A stretch of DNA of 64,000 nucleotides from Eucommia ulmoides (lineage: Eukaryota > Streptophyta > Magnoliopsida > Garryales > Eucommiaceae), in contig CM028328.1 of assembly GCA_016647705.1 (NCBI GenBank), positions 45,936,647 to 46,000,646 of the forward strand. The letters are read 5' to 3'. Below are positions 1-11,050 of the stretch, in pieces. Position 1 is the first letter of the stretch, and each line of letters starts with the position of its first letter. The notes under the pieces are model-generated. The model ran no database searches. It was not told the origin of the DNA and saw only the letters and a program-made list of their open reading frames with translations. The translations under genes and the position numbers were made by a program.

Positions 1-1097
1 AAGAAAAAAAAAACATATACTTTAGAAATAATACAAAAGTGATATTTTTTCAACAATGAACATAAATTTCAAATTCGAAAAATAACACAAAAAAAAAAAA
101 AAAAAAAAAGAAAAAAAGAAAAAAGACATGTGAACTAAAATCAAGAAGTTTTGGGCTATAACGTAAAAAATTTGCTAGTTTAAAAATCTATATGGTGGAA
201 ATGCTTTTAACCTAATTCTGTGAATTGTTTCATTTTTTGCATAGATAAAGCTCTAGTAAAAAATTGCCGCTGTGCCATATAATTACAAAATGAAAAAACA
301 CACACCAAACAAAAATGAAAAATAAGAAATTTTAAGATTAATTTAAAACTTACTTTTCTACATATTCATTCAAAAAGTGTAGCAATTAAAACTTTCCAAA
401 ATGAAGTTATTATTCTTCCTTTTTTTTTTTTCAATATAGGCAGTGACGAATTTAGAAATTAGCTTGTAATTCAACAAAAATATATAAACTACAGTTTTGG
501 TGAGGTATTAAATAAATAAAAAATAAAAGGCAAAGGGGAAAAAGGTAAATGGGGGACTTGAATATAAATTTGAGAAAATCCAAGTGAAATAAGGAAAAAA
601 ATGATGAGTAGAATTTATAGAATTCACTTTTAACTGGTTAAATGTTCATAGAGAGATTTTTCTTTTTAAATTTTTTAATAAAAGATGTAGAGAACTTTTA
701 GTTTAATAATTTTAGACAAAAATGAATTGTACTCCGCACGTAGCCTTATAATGGGATGTTTTCATCATTTTATAGCTTCACTAAATCTAAGAAGTTTGAG
801 AGTTTCTGTATGCACGCTATTTTTGCTAAATATACATTCTTTTTAAAAATAAAAAACATTATGAAATTACTCTTTTAATCTTTGTAAATTAACTTCACTT
901 TTTTTCTTTTCTACCCATCTATTTTCTGAAATTTTCACAAACACTCCCCCCTCCCAAAAAGCACCCCTACCAGTTAACCCCACCCTGTCACCCCCACTCT
1001 GGTCACCCCATTTGCCTCGACCACCTCCTCCTTCCGCCCCTTTTCTTCTTCTTTTTCTTCGTTCTCAACTTCTTTCAATTTGAGATCCGCAGATCCG

Positions 1098-1101
<4 letters not shown>

Positions 1102-1153
<52 letters not shown>

Positions 1154-1181
1154 AGAAGAAGAAGAAGAAGAAGAAGAGGAA
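1102..1181. repeat. Compound microsatellite (TA)n-(GA)n-(AAG)n
   Basis: A run of TA dinucleotides passes directly into GA dinucleotides and then AAG trinucleotides. Compound simple repeats of this kind are common in plant intergenic DNA and are usually length-polymorphic. Confidence 0.9.
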
Positions 1182-2105
1182 AGAGGCGGTGGACAAGATT
1201 AGGGGCAGCCAGGTGACCGGCACTTGCACCGGCGTCGGAGATAGTTGTTCTCCTGAGAGGAGAAGAAGAAGGAGGGGAAGGAATGTGTAAAAACAAAAAT
1301 GTCTTAGTGGACTAAAGCGTAAAATAGTAATTTAATTAAATAAGTTTTTTAATGGTGTTTTTGGTTAATAAAAAAAATGGTGTACATATAGAAGCTCCCA
1401 AGAATTTTTCTCCTAATAACGACTCTTTTCTCTCTCATTTTTTAGAGAAATTGTTGTTAAGAAAATGTTAAATGAAAACAACTTTGGCTTTGGACAGTAT
1501 TAGGATGACAAAAATATCCTTATTAGAAAGTCACGTGCTAAGTTGGACAAAATTTTCCAAAATCAGCAATAACGTTTTTAATTTTAAAAAATGGAAACAA
1601 ATATAAAATTTGAGGGACCAAATATGAAATTTTACAAATCTTAAGGGTCACATACACATTAGCCCCATATTTTAAGGGCAAAAACTGAAATTTTTCTTTA
1701 GAATTAAATTTCACACGTTTTAGTTAACAATCTTGTTGAGTTGTTGCGATTTGGATGATTTATTGAGAACATCATTGATTTTCACCAAATAAATCAAGGA
1801 CGTTTGGTACCTTAAATTGGAATTAGAAAATAAATTATAAATACTACAACAAACACCAAAAACTAATAAATTTATAAAATAGAAGTTCATCACCTCTTAA
1901 TTGAAACATAATAAAACACATCAAAGCTTCAAAAGTTTGCATATTTAGACAAATAATGGGAAATTGATAACTAAATTAAAAAAAAAAAAAAAAAAAACTA
2001 AATTAAGGGATAATTGGTCAATGGAACAATGTAATTAGTGTCATCATCAATGTTTTCTTATATATCTAATTAAATACATTCAATTAAGGTTTGCATAGCC
2101 AACCA

Positions 2106-2545
2106 TTGGTATCACTCTCCATCGTTGCCCGCCGTCGCTCCGCGTTTGGACCTTAGGCTTTTGATAGTAAAATCCAGTCACCGGTCACCAAATTTTTTTA
2201 ATTACACGTAACTATTTCTTTTGTATTTTTTTGATACATGTAACTGTTTTTTTAAGTGTATTTGCATGCAATTATTGTTTTTAGTATATTTTTAAGTGTA
2301 TTTTTAGTTATATATTTTTCTTATTTTTTAGTTATATTTTAATGTATTTTTTAGCTATATTCGTGTAATTTTTTAGCAATCGACAATTGAAAAATTAGTT
2401 GAATATAATTAAAAAATATAATAAAAATATATTACTAAAAAAATAGTAATATAACTAAAAAAAATCTGAACATTGGAGGTTTGGCGATTGGCAACCGGCA
2501 GTGGCGGAAATCTGGTGGTGAAAGTCTAGCAGTTAGCGGGGATTG
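2106..2545 (+). repeat. Diverged AT-rich repeat, copy 1 (inverted relative copy near 48.64-49.08 kb)
   Basis: A GC-rich head that includes a GACCTTAGGCTTTTGATAG-like piece is followed by about 300 bp of repeated TAACTATTTTTTAAGTGTATTTTTAG-like text and its complement. The reverse complement of 48640-49080 has the same order: a CCGGACCCTAGGCCTTTGGTAG-like head, then the same T-rich units. The two copies look like members of one non-coding repeat family, possibly MITE-derived. I could not define the ends or a target duplication, so the class is unknown. Confidence 0.4.
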
Positions 2546-2858
2546 ATAATACAGTCATAATTGGAATTAGTTTGCATGAAGTATAATTAATGAAATAAAA
2601 ACTAAAGTAGATTTGAGGGTATTTATTAACTTGGTGTGATTTTTAGGAGCTATCAACTATTTCATGAAAATAATATTGGTTAAAGTTATAGAGGGATCAA
2701 ATTATAAATAGAGTATCCTTTAAGGACCAAACAAAGAAAAGATGCCCAATCAATTCATGTATTTCTGATTTCTCACGATTCAGACATAAATGAGTTATTT
2801 TGTCCGGGTCCAAAAGCAGAAATTAGATGAATTAGTACTACCCGTTCATCCTCACTGA

Positions 2859-2864
2859 CACGTG
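2859..2864. promoter_or_regulatory. G-box CACGTG upstream of HSFB2A
   Basis: A perfect CACGTG inside ACACGTGT lies about 255 bp before the start codon and 15 bp upstream of the first heat-shock element. G-boxes bind bZIP and bHLH factors, including ABRE-binding factors and PIFs. Use in this promoter is inferred from position only. Confidence 0.5.
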
Positions 2865-2878
2865 TCCAAATATCAGCT

Positions 2879-2891
2879 GAAACTTCTCGAA
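2879..2891. promoter_or_regulatory. Perfect three-unit heat-shock element, distal
   Basis: The sequence is GAAacTTCtcGAA: three alternating inverted nGAAn units at the correct 2-nt spacing, followed by an imperfect fourth unit (agTCTTC). Trimeric heat-shock factors bind such elements. It lies about 230 bp upstream of the HSFB2A start codon. Confidence 0.75.
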
Positions 2892-2954
2892 AGTCTTCTC
2901 TTTCCACCGCATGTTTCTCTCTCTGTTGCTTCTACACCCTTATATGTTTCACAA

Positions 2955-2967
2955 GAACCTTCTAGAA
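2955..2967. promoter_or_regulatory. Perfect three-unit heat-shock element, proximal
   Basis: The sequence is GAAccTTCtaGAA, a second perfect trimer 76 bp downstream of the first and about 150 bp before the start codon. An AATATATT stretch at about 2974-2981 could serve as a TATA box, which would put this element near -50. Class B HSF genes are typically heat-induced through such elements; control of this gene is inferred. Confidence 0.75.
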
Positions 2968-3117
2968 TTACCAAAATATATTGTACAATCTCTCTATCTC
3001 ATCTCCCTCGATATTAAATTTCAGTTTCTTGCAATTAATTCTCTTTGTTTGATTTGATCTTTCTCTCTAAATCTAACAGTTTCTATCAAATTTTTGGTTG
3101 GATTCGGGTGAGGGACT

Positions 3118-4149
3118 ATGGCTCCGCCGCCGACCGGCGAAGATTCAGCAGCTAACTTCGATACACCGCGGTCTCTTCCGACGCCATTTTTGAGCAAAAC
3201 GTACCAGCTCGTCGACGACCATTCGATCGACGATGTAATCTCGTGGAACGAAGACGGATCGACGTTTGTCGTCTGGAATCCGACCGAATTCGCCAAGGAT
3301 TTGCTTCCGAAATGCTTCAAGCACAATAACTTCTCGAGCTTTGTTCGTCAGCTCAATACTTATGTAAGTCGATTATGATTTTAATTTTCTCTCAGTTTTT
3401 GTTGATTTTGATTGTGATTTTGCTTGCAATTTTGTTGATTGATTTTGGTTTTGATTTTGATTTTGAAGGGATTTCGAAAGATTGTACCGGATCGGTGGGA
3501 ATTCTACAACGAATTTTTCCGGCGAGGCGAAAAGAGGTTGTTGTGCGACATTCAACGCCGGAAAATGGCGACCTCTGCTTCTCCAGCAGCTATTCCGGTG
3601 ACAGTTGCGGCCGCCGTCCCTGCTCCTCAGCCTCTGCGGACGGTTTCCCCGACGGATTCCGGTGAAGAACAGGTCATCTCGTCAAACTCGTCGCCGGCGG
3701 CGAATCGAGAAACGAATTGCGAGACGAATGCGGAACTAATCGACGAAAACGAGAGGCTGAAAAAAGAGAACATTCAGCTCAACAAAGAATTGAGCCAAGT
3801 GAAGAGCTTATGCAACAACATCTACGTTCTGATGTCGAATTACGCCAACAATAATCAGCCGGCGATAAAGCAGCTGGATCTGTTGCCGGCGGCGAAGAGA
3901 TCGGAAACGACCTCCGAGAGAGATGAGAATCGGACGGGATCCGAAGGAAACGTCAGCCCGAGATTGTTCGGGTTTCCGATTGGTGTGAAACGGCCAAGGG
4001 AAAGTGAGGGTAAATCGGCGGATCATGACAACCAGTTGCACCTGCAGCAGCCTGGAACCAAGATCAAATCTGAGCCGTCTGATGTCGATAGCGAGAAAAC
4101 ATATTGGCTAAAGCAATGCCAATTATCAAATCAAAGGGTTTGTAATTGA
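3118..4149 (+). CDS. HSFB2A: Class B heat-stress transcription factor, HSFB2a type (two exons)
   Basis: This is a nuclear heat-shock DNA-binding protein. Class B HSFs lack the activation motifs of class A and generally repress or co-regulate. Exon 1 is 3118-3363, the intron is 3364-3468 (GTAAGT...AAG), and exon 2 is 3469-4149, giving 308 residues with phase kept. The intron splits the DNA-binding domain between NTY and GFRK, the conserved position in plant HSFs. The domain covers residues ~20-113 ([41 protein letters not shown]). A coiled-coil HR-A/B follows ([20 protein letters not shown]...YVLMSNYAN), then [14 protein letters not shown], which combines the class B LFG repressor motif with a basic nuclear signal, then KSEPSD. 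The [14 protein letters not shown] end resembles Arabidopsis HSFB2a. Length fits the family (about 300). The start is the first ATG before the domain. No break is seen. Confidence 0.95.
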
Positions 4150-4426
4150 AGCATAAAAAGAATTAATCAAAATTCAATTGAAATTTTCAGACAAATATAG
4201 ATTGGACTCGATTGTGGAGGAGCGTAGAAGGTTCCCGGACAAGGACAGGCACGTGTTAAACAGGTCACGTGCTTTGTGGGACGGATTCAAGAAATTTCCT
4301 AGGCCCTTTTAATCTTTATAACTTTTAAAAAAATATCTTTCTTGTCGTTTTTCTTTTATTTTCTAATATTTTAGAATTTTAGAAATTAGTACTACATGTG
4401 ACTCTGGTGACAATATATATAACAAT

Positions 4427-4432
4427 AATAAA
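4427..4432 (+). terminator. Candidate poly(A) signal for HSFB2A
   Basis: An AATAAA hexamer lies about 280 nt after the HSFB2A stop codon in AT-rich DNA, a plausible 3' UTR length. Plant poly(A) signals are weakly conserved, so this is only a candidate. Confidence 0.3.
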
Positions 4433-4934
4433 AGCACCTCTTTCGTGTAGTTAAAGTTGTTGTAACCCTACGGTTCAATATTTTATTGCATTTGGTTTTC
4501 AATTTCGCCGAAATATGAATTATTATGAGTAATAATAAAAAAATGTAGTTAAAGTTGATGAAACGGTTGTTTCAAGACGGTTAGAATAGTACCTGCTTCT
4601 TATTGGTAGTGAAACTGAACGATTCATCTGAATATTACATTTTTATAATTTACGAGTTTTGTTTTATGTGGTTTTGTCAAAATATTTGTTTAATTATCTT
4701 TGCAATTGTATGTCACACCCAAGTGAATTCCAAATAAAAAGAAAGAAAAAAGAAAAAAATTACCTGGGATTTTGTCAATAATCTTAACTTTCAACTCTCT
4801 GATCAACCCTTGCTAAACTTAGAAAAAATATTTAGAATATCAGTATGGCATCAGTCAAATATTTTCGAGCGTGAGAATAAATTAATCAAAAATTGAGTTA
4901 TCTATTATAATTGTCAGACATGCATATATGTAAG

Positions 4935-5521
4935 TAGGGATGGTCATGGGCCGGGCCGGGCCGGGTTCGGGCCGGGCTTAGACTAGTGTATTACAAAAAA
5001 ATGTTGGGCCCTAGCCCGACCCGGCCCGGTGATCGGGCCTTAATTCTATGCCCAAGCCCGGCCCTATAAGAAAATTTTAAGCACAAAGCCCAGCCCACGG
5101 GCCCCCGGCCCTATTTTTTTTTTTTTTTAAATTTCAAAAATAAATACAAAAAATTTAACACCAAACCAATAAAAAATATTAAAATTACAATTTTTAAAGG
5201 TAAATCAATATTCCAAACAAACTAAACCAACAAGAAATATTAAAATTATAATTTTTAAATAAAATTAATATTTCAAATATTATGGTTGTATTATAACGTG
5301 TATATATATATATATATATATATTTTTTTAAATATCCTTCGGGCCGGGCCGGGCCGGCCCCAAAAATTTTTAATCTTGCCCAAGCCCGGCCCTAATTTTG
5401 ATCGGGCCCTAATACCTAGGCCCTGGCCCGGCCCGTGGGCTTAAACTCTAAGTCCAAGCCCTAAAAAAATAGGGTCGGGCCGTTCGGGCTGGACGGGCCC
5501 CCAAACCCATGACCATCCCTA
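4935..5521. mobile_element. Non-autonomous hAT-type element (587 bp)
   Basis: The ends are perfect 16-bp terminal inverted repeats, TAGGGATGGTCATGGG. The flanks are a perfect 8-bp direct repeat TATGTAAG (4927-4934 and 5522-5529), the target-duplication size of hAT transposons. The subterminal regions are GC-rich runs of GGGCC/GGCCC in both orientations; the centre is AT-rich. It carries no coding sequence, so it would need transposase from elsewhere. It lies inside the left LTR of the gypsy fossil and splits the LTR similarity. Confidence 0.9.
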
Positions 5522-6404
5522 TATGTAAGTAAAATTCATAACTAATTTCCCTTGATTTGAGAAGAATGAATATTCCATTTGATTTAGGAAAAATGAATCA
5601 ATCTGAATCTGATTACCTTAATTAATCAATTCAAATATTACACCATAATGGGCCATAGTTTCTCAGTCCAAATTGAGTTGGTTTGAGCTCGTTTTTAATA
5701 TTTCTGAGTTGTCTTCCTCTTCTATAGGAACTAGCTCAATTAAATCAGCTAAAGTCTGGCCCTTTATTGCAATTCTTGGGATGAACTTGATGTCAAATTT
5801 CTAAATCTCCACTACCCACTTCATCAACCTCCCCAAAGTAAAAGGTCGGTGAATGATTGCTTTCAATGGGTAGAAGGTCATAGTATTGAGAGGATGAGCT
5901 TGAAAGTAATAGCCAAGTTTTCTAATAATAGTTATTAACGCGAAGGCTAGCTTCTCCAAATCAGTGTATCTAGACACTGTTGGAGACAATGATTTACTAA
6001 CATAATAGGCTGGGTGTTGAACCTTGCTTTCTTCCTTGATTAACGTTGCACTGACTGCCTACTCTTACATTGCTATATACAAATAGAGTTCTTCTCCTTG
6101 TTCCACTTGAGATAGTAATTTAATCCTTCCCAAGTACTCCTTCAGCAATTGAAAAACCTGCTGACATTCATTAGTCCACTCAAAGTTTTTATTTCCTTAG
6201 AAGTTTAAAGAAAGGAAGACGCTTATCTGTGAATTTTGAGATGAACTGATGTAACGCAACTAATCTCCCAATTAGCATCTGCACTTCTTTAATGCTTGTT
6301 GGAACTTCATCTTTGCGATAGCATCTACCAACTTTGAATCAGCCTTTATTCCAAACTAGTCTACCATGTATCCAAGAAATTTCCCAGAGGATACTCCAAA
6401 AGTA

Positions 6405-6435
<31 letters not shown>

Positions 6436-7735
6436 CTGAATTCAACTTTATTTTATACTTTCATAGTACCTCTAGTGCTTTCCTCAAATGTTTGCCGTGA
6501 TCAATTTTCTTATTGCTCTTCACTAGCATATCGTTAATATACACTTCTATTGTATCTCCAATCTATTCTTAGAACATCCAGTTCACTATCTCTGGTAAGT
6601 TGCCTTTGCAATTCTTAAACCAAAGGTGTCACACCCCATCCCGGGCCCCCAATGTCCGAGGTTAGGCGTGACTTCGACTTGATATTACTCGACCAACCAA
6701 CAAATATATAAACATGTACTGATATAGATTTTTTTTTCCAAAAAAAAATATTTACCTACTTCAAAATTTAGACATGTCCTAAATATCTATAACAGAACTA
6801 CAAAAAGACTGAATTTTTCACGGTTCACACCTGTCCTGCCAATCTTAAAAAATGACACCATCTTCTGACTTTACCTAGTGCTAGTAATCGTTCCACCTTT
6901 TCCTCAATCTCCCACATCTTATCAACACTGAAGATCTTTCATTTCTGACATACTATTGGGTGTAAACTTGTTGCATCAAGCTGATGTGACGCAATATGAG
7001 TGCTTATTCCCTCTATATTTTTTGAAGTCCATGCAAATTCACATTCGAACTCCTTCAGTAACTGGATGATTTACTTATTTTCTTCTCCTAACAAAGCGGC
7101 TCCAATCTTTACCTTCTTTTTGTTCACCTCGTTCTGGTATACCTCCTCTGTTAGCTCAACGGGACGAGCAATTTTTTATTTTCTCTAAAAGCATCCACCT
7201 CAATATATGAGCTTAACTTCTTGGTAATGCTTGTACTGCTTATTAATTATTATTTATCCTTGGACTTTCCCTTTATAGACAAGCAATCTCGAGAAGCTAC
7301 TTGATCTATTTTTAGCATTTCTATTCCTATAGGACTTGGTAACTTAAGACATTTATGGAACATGGATGCTACTGATCTCATCGCATGTAACCATGGTCTT
7401 CGTAAGATGGCATTATAAGGTGAACTGGAGATCATCGCCATCAACTCCGTTGCCTAAGTTATCATTGACTTCTCTTTTCTAGTGGATACAGACAACACCA
7501 CATTTCTTTCTGGAGAGTTGAGCTCCCCATTGAACCAAGCATCACCTATGAGTTAACTCGACTTTTGACTCTGGCACTCCCATCTACGGCAAGAAACTTT
7601 TAAAGATTATTGTTTGTTGAACTTCTAGTATCAATCAAAATTCTTTTGATCTGGAAGCTTGATATCCATAATGTTATTACCAATGGATCATCATAGAGCC
7701 GAACTACTCCTTAAAGATCATTCCCAGAAAAATAA

Positions 7736-8801
7736 GGGCATGTTTGGTAACTGTTTACATCATATCCCATTCAAGTAGGATCAGATGTGAATTTTGTTTC
7801 CTTCCAGGGAGCAGAATCACGTTTGGTAACGACAATTTTTTTTTTTTTGTTCTGGAAACATAATCACGTTTGGTAACGATATTATCCTAGAAATCAAGAA
7901 GAACCCTAAACCACAATTCAGAAATCATCAAGCAATCGAACCCTAAACCACAATCAAGAAATCATCAAGCAATCGAATCCTAAACCTCAATCGAACTCGA
8001 AATCGAAATCCTAATCTCAATTGAAATCGAAATCCTAAACTCCAATCGAAATCGAGACCCTAACAGGAGTTGTTGCTTGAAATTGAAATCCTAAAACTCT
8101 ATCGAAACTCTAATCAAAATTGAATTTAAAATCCTAAAATCCCAATCGAAATCGACACCCTAATTGAAATCAACGAAATCGAAATCAATTTTCATAAACC
8201 CTAAATCGAAATCGATGAAATTGAAATCGATTTTAGGGGGAAGACGGACGACGAACACGACGAATGGAGGAAATCGATGACGAGGAACAGAGGAACACGA
8301 TTCAGCCACCAACTCAAACAAAATTCACTGGAAAATAGGCCCTAAACTAGCAAGCAGCAGGGGATAAAGGAAGCACAAAGAAGAAATCAAACCCTGGCAA
8401 TCGATTCCAGTGGCGATAGACAAAGATTAAGCAATGATGGTTGCTGCTGCGATGACTGCTGCAACCACGCTGATGACTACGACGAACTGTTGTTGCGACG
8501 ACTGCGATGGATGGATGGAGATCAAGTAATGGAGATGGCCATCTTCACAAAAAAAAAAAAAGAAGCAACGAATGTGACTAACAAGAGTTGAAGGAATGCT
8601 CATTTTAACAATTGAAATAATGACGGTCATGTTCTTTTTTTCTTTTTCTTTTTTGTTTCTCATGGCCTTCACAAAATGGAGAACCAATTCTAGGATTTTG
8701 GGATGGGGTGAGATGAGAAACAGTTTTACCAAACACTATACTCAAACAGAAATCTTAAATCTAGGAATGGAATGGGATGAGAACGGTTACCAAACACAAC
8801 C
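7736..8801. mobile_element. Non-autonomous PIF/Harbinger (Tourist)-like element, 1066 bp
   Basis: The left end GGGCATGTTTGGTAAC and the complement of the right end, GGTTGTGTTTGGTAAC, form an imperfect terminal inverted repeat. TAA flanks both sides (7733-7735, 8802-8804), the 3-bp TWA duplication of PIF/Harbinger. The interior holds a degenerate array of ATCGAAATCGAAACCCTAA-like units (~7890-8225) and no transposase. It interrupts the gypsy fossil and so is younger. A shorter relative lies at about 16980-17786. Confidence 0.8.
7885..8235. repeat. Degenerate minisatellite of AATCGAAATCCTAAAC-type units
   Basis: Irregular units of about 20-36 bp combine AATCGAAATCGAAA with CCCTAAA/CCTAAAC, so telomere-like CCCTAAA pieces recur at short intervals. 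It lies wholly inside the Harbinger-type element. Similar text occurs in the related element at about 16980-17350. Confidence 0.7.
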
Positions 8802-9004
8802 TAAATGGATCATTATGAACTTTACTTTGCCTAAACTACTAAAATTCACCATAATCTCTTTCAAAAGCTTCATCTCGTACGTTTCTCTTCCTTGTTCTTT
8901 TTAACTTTCTAGTGAGAGCTGAGTTGCAATTGATTATGTTGATCCTATCATGCCTTCGATGGGTCACATTATTACAATTATCATTTTTAGGCTTTCTTTC
9001 TTTC

Positions 9005-9790
9005 TTCATCTTTTCCTTATTCCTATCTTTAAGGTAGTTGTTCCGGTACCCATTTTTTTATCAATCGCCTGATTTTCATCTTTAAGTGTTTGCAATCATC
9101 TATGTTGTGTCCATGACCTTGGTGGAAGTTGTAATATTTCTTTTTGTCCTTCTTATCTGGATGTATGTAAATCCTCCATGGCCAATTCAGCTTTGCCAAA
9201 GACTTTATCTCGTGTAGGAGCCTTAGAATAGGAACCTTCAGTCTATTGTTCCATCCGTGAGCTTCGTCCTTCTAATATGTCTTACTTGTGGCTCTCTTCC
9301 TTGTGCTTCTTAGGATGATCTTCCTTCATCTCTTTGTTTCGACCTTCTTTATTAGAAGACATTTTCTCTCTAACTCTTCTCACATTTTTTAACTTCATTC
9401 TTCAAGGTAGTTGTTCAAGTACCTATTTCCTATCAATTGTTTGATCTCAATCTTCAAGTGTTCGCAATCATCTGTGTTGTGACCATAAATTTGGTAGAAG
9501 CTGGAAATTTTTTTTTGCCTCTCCTATCTGGATGTGTGTAAATCCTTTATCTCTAGTTCAACTTTGTGGAAGACTTCATCTCCTCTAGGATACTTGAAAT
9601 ATGAACGTTCAACCCTAGAAGAGTTAGTTCCTGATTCCTCCGTAAGCTTCATCTTTCTAATCTGTCGTACCTGTGGATCTTGTTCTTGTGTTTCTTGGGA
9701 TGACCTTTCTTCCCCTCTTTGTTCTAACCTTATTTATTATAAGACCTTCCCTCTCTTACTCTTCTCATATATTTTAACTTCATTCGGGAC
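9005..9790 (-). repeat. Tandem duplication (period ~373 bp) inside the gypsy fossil
   Basis: Two consecutive segments, starting at about 9031 and 9404 with AAGGTAGTTGTTC, run in parallel for over 350 bp. On the minus strand each carries a zinc-knuckle-like piece (FHQGHGHN..DC type) followed by LK..I..LI text. This looks like an internal duplication of the region downstream of gag. Confidence 0.65.
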
Positions 9791-11050
9791 TTTTCCCTTC
9801 CCACAAGCTCTACCATATCCTAAGGCGAATGATTAATCAATGAGTTTTGAAAATGCCCAGGTCATAACCCAGTTGTGAAAGCATTAACAATCAAGTTATT
9901 TCTGCATCATTTTTAATGCAAGTTAGCTCTTCATTGAATCTTATTACATATTGCCAAATTGTTTCTCATTTGTCTTATTTTAACGCCAGCAAATACTCTA
10001 CTTTTTTATTCAACATAACAAATGATGAATCAGTTAATGAACTATTTTTCCAATTTTGCGATGAATGGATTGACCACAAAGCCAACTCATAGAACCACTC
10101 CAAGGCTGACCTTTTCAATGTGGAAGCAAACGCCCAATACACAATAGAATATCCTACTTCATATGGGGCCATTATATGCCTGAAACGCCTGATGTGATCA
10201 GTTGGATCCTTATTTCCTTCATATTTTTCTAGCTTTAAAATATCAAACTTACGAGGGAATGGCTCCTTCATCATCGCTTGGATGAACAGATGTTTTATTG
10301 TTCCAAGCAGCTCTTCTAATTCGTCCTTAGAGTAAATTTATTTTCCTCTTTTGTTGTGCCCTTTTGATTAGAGTGGATCGATTCTTCCACATCGTTCATC
10401 TCACTAGGATGAGTCTTCCTCCTAGTTTGGAGTGAGAACCGATCCTCATCAATCTTCAACAAGTGGGGTGGATTATGTTGATCGACCCCCCTGCTCCTTG
10501 GTCTGATCCTTCTATGTTTATGCTTCTGTTAGTTTTATCACTAGAACTCATAATTCTCCATTATGAAGATTGATAGTGTCGATCTCCCCAACAATATAAT
10601 CTCCTGCATTTCATTGTTACTCGTTATGTCGTTTACGGTTTCACGTCCTGACCTCAGCTATAATATTGTTTTAAACTTTGTGCTAGTTTCCTACAGACGA
10701 TGCCAAATGATAACAATGGAATTTCGTCAATGATCTCAGTTCTCAACTCTCTAATCAACTCCTACAAAACTTAGAAAAATCACTTGGGATACCGATGTGG
10801 TATCGGTCAAATAACCTCTGCGTCAAAACAAGTTAATAAGGAATTAAGTGATCTATTGTCATTGTCTAGCATGCATATATATAAAGTAAAATTCTTAACT
10901 AATTCCCCTTGATTTGGGGCGCATGAATATTCTCCTTAGTTTAGGGAGAATAAATCAAAGTGAATCTGATTACATTAATTGACCAGTTAAAATATTACAC
11001 TATTGTGGGCCATAGTTTCTCTGCTCGAATTGATAATTATTTATTCATCA

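Larger units (their letters stand above)
1..2850. other. AT-rich intergenic DNA upstream of HSFB2A
   Basis: No convincing coding region is visible. The stretch holds poly(A)/poly(T) runs, a compound microsatellite near 1.1 kb and a diverged repeat at about 2.1-2.55 kb, listed separately. The only open frame of any size, on the minus strand at about 1075-1296, is microsatellite and polypurine sequence read as protein and is not a gene. Confidence 0.7.
4750..11050 (-). mobile_element. Ty3/gypsy LTR retrotransposon fossil with nested DNA elements
   Basis: The order on the minus strand is: LTR-like sequence at ~10708-11030; a primer-binding-type stretch just inside it (TTTGGCATCGTCTGTAGG at ~10690-10707); gag at ~9975-10274; a spacer with two zinc-knuckle segments (~9000-9800); protease-region text at ~7250-7444; reverse transcriptase/RNase H text at ~5700-6400; and a second LTR-like copy at ~4763-5690. 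The RNase H part (YFQAHPLNTMTF...GRLMKWVVEI) resembles the Tat branch. The two LTR copies share long stretches by eye but are clearly diverged, so the insertion is old. It is broken in many places. A hAT element sits in the left LTR and a Harbinger-type element in the interior. Confidence 0.8.

Noticed and set aside
1075-1296. 73-codon minus-strand open frame
   Set aside because: Composed of Leu/Ser/Ile/Tyr runs from the (TA)n(GA)n(AAG)n microsatellite.
3375-3665. Alternative frames over the HSFB2A intron and exon 2 start
   Set aside because: The spliced gene with the conserved intron position explains the region. The alternatives translate the T-rich intron.
7736-8801. CRISPR-like array in the ATCGAAATC repeats
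   Set aside because: Units are irregular with no constant repeat or unique spacers, and the context is a plant transposon.
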